A model generated the notes under the pieces. It was not told where the DNA came from, did not search any database, and worked only from the letters and a program-made list of their open reading frames with translations. From the NCBI GenBank assembly GCA_031283145.1, contig JAITCJ010000124.1, positions 1 to 8,233 on the forward strand: a stretch of 8,233 nucleotides of DNA, written 5' to 3'. Positions 6,355-8,233 of the stretch are shown one piece after another. Made by a program: the position numbers and the translations under genes. Numbering within the stretch: position 1 is the first letter of the stretch; the number at the start of each line of letters is the position of its first letter. Origin of the DNA: Holophagales bacterium (GTDB lineage Bacteria > Acidobacteriota > Holophagae > Holophagales > Holophagaceae).

Positions 6355-7407
6355 GTGAAAATACTTATACTAGGCGTCAATGGGTTCATCGGCTCGCATA
6401 TCACGGATCGCATCCTGGGCGGCACTAATTGGGAGATCTATGGAATGGACCTGGCCGCGAACAAAGTGGCCGAAAACCTGGACAGTTCTCGCTTTCACTT
6501 TGTGGAGGGCGATATTTCAATCAGCAAGGAATGGATTGAGTATCATGTAAAGAAGTGCGACGTGGTACTGCCTCTGGTAGCCATAGCCACGCCTAAGGTA
6601 TATGTTACCGACCCATTGAGAGTGTTTGAACTGGACTTTGAGGAGAATCTGAGGGTCATCAGGCAGTGCGTCAAGTACAACAAGCGTATAGTGTTTCCCA
6701 GCACTTCCGAGGTTTATGGGATGTGTACAGACAATGAGTTTGATGAGGAAGCAAGCCCGCTTATAACAGGCCCGATCCCCATGAACCGATGGATATACAG
6801 CACTTCCAAGCAGTTGTTGGACCGCGTTATTTGGGCGTACGGCTTCCAAAAGGGTTTGAAATTTACGCTTTTCCGTCCTTTTAACTGGATGGGACCGAAA
6901 CTCGACAGCCTGAATACGGCAAAAGAGGGGAGCAGCCGCCTGGTGACGCAATTCAGTTGGAACCTGTTCAACGGCGAGCCGCTGAACCTGGTTGACGGGG
7001 GTCACGCCCACAGATGCTTCTGCGATGTGAGCGACGCAATGGACGGATTGATGGCCATTCTGCAAAACGAGGGCGGGAGAGCCGACGGAAAGATATTCAA
7101 TATCGGCAATCCAGATAACGACAAGAGCGTACGCGAAATAGCCGAGCTGATGATTGATATTTGGAAGTCTCACCCATTCCGCAAAGAGCGCGGGCTTCCG
7201 GAAGGCGCGACTATTGAAACGGGCAGCGGCGCGTTCTATGGCAATGGCTACCAGGACGTTATGCGCAGAACGCCGAATATCAGACGCATGCAAGAGACAT
7301 TTGGTTTCCAGCCAAAAGTGGGCATTAAAGAATCTCTCGAAAAAGCCATAAACTTTTTTGTAGAAGAACATAAGTCGTTGGAAAAAATTGTGGAAACCGA
7401 AAACTGA
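6355..7407 (+). CDS. ArnA C-terminal-type NAD-dependent dehydrogenase/decarboxylase (UDP-4-keto-pentose/UDP-xylose synthase family)
   Basis: This 350-residue short-chain dehydrogenase closely resembles the C-terminal half of E. coli ArnA, which oxidises and decarboxylates UDP-glucuronic acid to UDP-4-keto-pentose for L-Ara4N synthesis. The NAD-binding GVNGFIG is at 7-13. Near-identical segments include WIEYHVKKCDVVLPLVAIAT, NPL/DPLRVFELDFEENLR and FRPFNWMGP. Catalytic residues are present: Ser118-Glu119 in STSEVYG (ArnA Ser433-Glu434), Tyr148 and Lys152 in YSTSK (Tyr463), and Arg304-Arg305 near YQDV covering ArnA Arg619. The N-terminal formyltransferase domain of ArnA is absent. Such stand-alone enzymes can make UDP-4-keto-pentose, UDP-xylose or both, and sequence does not decide which. 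The GTG start is chosen from the GAGG site. The ArnT-like gene begins 10 bases after the stop, suggesting joint expression for envelope glycan modification. Confidence 0.9.
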   Translation: MKILILGVNGFIGSHITDRILGGTNWEIYGMDLAANKVAENLDSSRFHFVEGDISISKEWIEYHVKKCDVVLPLVAIATPKVYVTDPLRVFELDFEENLRVIRQCVKYNKRIVFPSTSEVYGMCTDNEFDEEASPLITGPIPMNRWIYSTSKQLLDRVIWAYGFQKGLKFTLFRPFNWMGPKLDSLNTAKEGSSRLVTQFSWNLFNGEPLNLVDGGHAHRCFCDVSDAMDGLMAILQNEGGRADGKIFNIGNPDNDKSVREIAELMIDIWKSHPFRKERGLPEGATIETGSGAFYGNGYQDVMRRTPNIRRMQETFGFQPKVGIKESLEKAINFFVEEHKSLEKIVETEN

Positions 7408-7417
7408 TCATTAATCT

Positions 7418-8233
7418 ATGAGACAAAAAGAGCGTTGGCAGTTTTTTTTGACTTGGCTTGCCCTTGGGGTGCTTCCTCTCTTCCTGCGACCCCTTTGGCA
7501 GCCTGATGAAGGCAGGTACGCCGAAATTCCTAGAGAAATGATTGCGACAGGGGACTGGCTGACACCCCATCTGAACGGTGTTCTATATTTTGAAAAGCCT
7601 CCGCTTCAATACTGGCTTTCGGCGATTTTCATGAAGTTATTCGGCGAATCAGCCTTTGCCGCCCGTTTGCCCTTAGCCCTGGCCGCGTTTTTGACAATGT
7701 ACGCCGTATGGCGCCTTGCCAGACGATTGGGCAGCATTCGGCCCGTATGGGCTTCTTTTACAGTTGTGTCGTGCTTATTAGTGTATGCCTGCGGTCAAAT
7801 TCTCACACTGGACGCCCTTTTCAGTTCGATGTGCGTTTTTTCGCTGACAGCGATTATAGAAGCCGTCAGCCTGCGCTATCGTGAGGCGGGATCTGAGCCG
7901 AAAGAAGAAGATACGCTTCTCACGGTAGCCGTCGCCCCGCGCTACATTAAGTCAAATGTCAAAGCAATTTTCGGATGGACACTTGTCGCTTTTGTCAGCG
8001 CCGGATGCGCCCTTTTGACAAAGGGGCCGGTGGTCATAGTCCTCATCGGCGGCGCGCTGTTGTTAAGCCTGCGCTTTGCGTGGAGCAACGCCAAATTGCG
8101 TTCCGCGCTGCTGACAACCATTTTTTCGCCTTACGGCTGGCTGGTGTTCGCTTTGATCACCGTTCCGTGGTTTGTTATGGTCAACAACGCCAACCCTGGA
8201 CACGCTAATTTCTTTTTCTATACAGAACACTTT
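7418..8233 (+). CDS. ArnT-like (PMT family) membrane glycosyltransferase, 3' end beyond window
   Basis: An open frame of 272 codons runs from the ATG at 7418 off the right edge. It looks like the N-terminal half of the ArnT/PMT family, integral membrane enzymes (GT-C fold) that move a sugar from a polyprenyl phosphate to lipid A or a similar acceptor. A first hydrophobic helix (about 9-24) leads to LWQPDEGRYAEIPREM with Asp30-Glu31 and then YFEKPPLQYW with Glu59, the first periplasmic-loop motifs of ArnT. Later hydrophobic stretches carry LLTKGPV and then NANPGHANFFFYTEHF, matching the ArnT segment before EHIQRF. Residues about 153-182 form a charged loop that looks longer than in E. coli ArnT. 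No clear ribosome site precedes the ATG; with a 10-base gap, translational coupling to the upstream gene is plausible. Donor sugar and acceptor are unknown. L-Ara4N transfer is possible but unproven. Confidence 0.85.
   Translation, partial: MRQKERWQFFLTWLALGVLPLFLRPLWQPDEGRYAEIPREMIATGDWLTPHLNGVLYFEKPPLQYWLSAIFMKLFGESAFAARLPLALAAFLTMYAVWRLARRLGSIRPVWASFTVVSCLLVYACGQILTLDALFSSMCVFSLTAIIEAVSLRYREAGSEPKEEDTLLTVAVAPRYIKSNVKAIFGWTLVAFVSAGCALLTKGPVVIVLIGGALLLSLRFAWSNAKLRSALLTTIFSPYGWLVFALITVPWFVMVNNANPGHANFFFYTEHF

Noticed and set aside
6517..7371. Minus-strand open frame of 284 codons
   Set aside because: Despite its length it is the complement of the ArnA-type gene, which is conserved along its whole length; no domain or start signal was found.

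Overview
The window holds ordinary chromosomal housekeeping genes of a bacterium, an envelope-sugar gene pair at its right end and a decayed insertion sequence at its left end. A stand-alone ArnA-type dehydrogenase/decarboxylase followed by an ArnT-like membrane glycosyltransferase, together with MurA, points to a Gram-negative cell with a lipid A or comparable glycolipid envelope. The motif style would fit a deltaproteobacterial-type lineage, but the sequence alone does not fix the phylum. Base composition is near 50% G+C, except for the first ~240 bases, which I count at about 69%.

Layout: (1) Bases 1 to about 275, minus strand: an in-frame but stop-interrupted piece of an IS5-family transposase that runs off the left edge and abuts the 3' end of proS. 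(2) Bases 269-3865, minus strand: a tight three-gene unit read right to left, TPR-containing family 2 glycosyltransferase, then yqeY, then proS (prolyl-tRNA synthetase), with gaps of 24 and 27 bases. (3) Bases 3866-3978: a 113-base divergent promoter region with mirror-image extended -10 boxes built into an interrupted inverted repeat. (4) Bases 3979-6282, plus strand: murA (first step of peptidoglycan synthesis) and prs (PRPP synthase of a divergent motif type), 24 bases apart. (5) Bases 6355-8233, plus strand: the ArnA-type dehydrogenase and, 10 bases on, the start of an ArnT-like polyprenyl-phosphate-sugar transferase cut by the right edge.

Together the genes cover translation (proS, possibly yqeY), nucleotide and cell-wall precursor supply (prs, murA), and probable modification of surface glycolipids (dehydrogenase plus membrane transferase). 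No RNA gene, CRISPR array, convincing terminator or complete mobile element is visible. The window is mostly conserved core genes, and I do not see a clearly new biological system. The points most worth checking are the mirror promoter, the divergent PRPP synthase, the proS/transposase junction and the minimal ArnA/ArnT-like pair.
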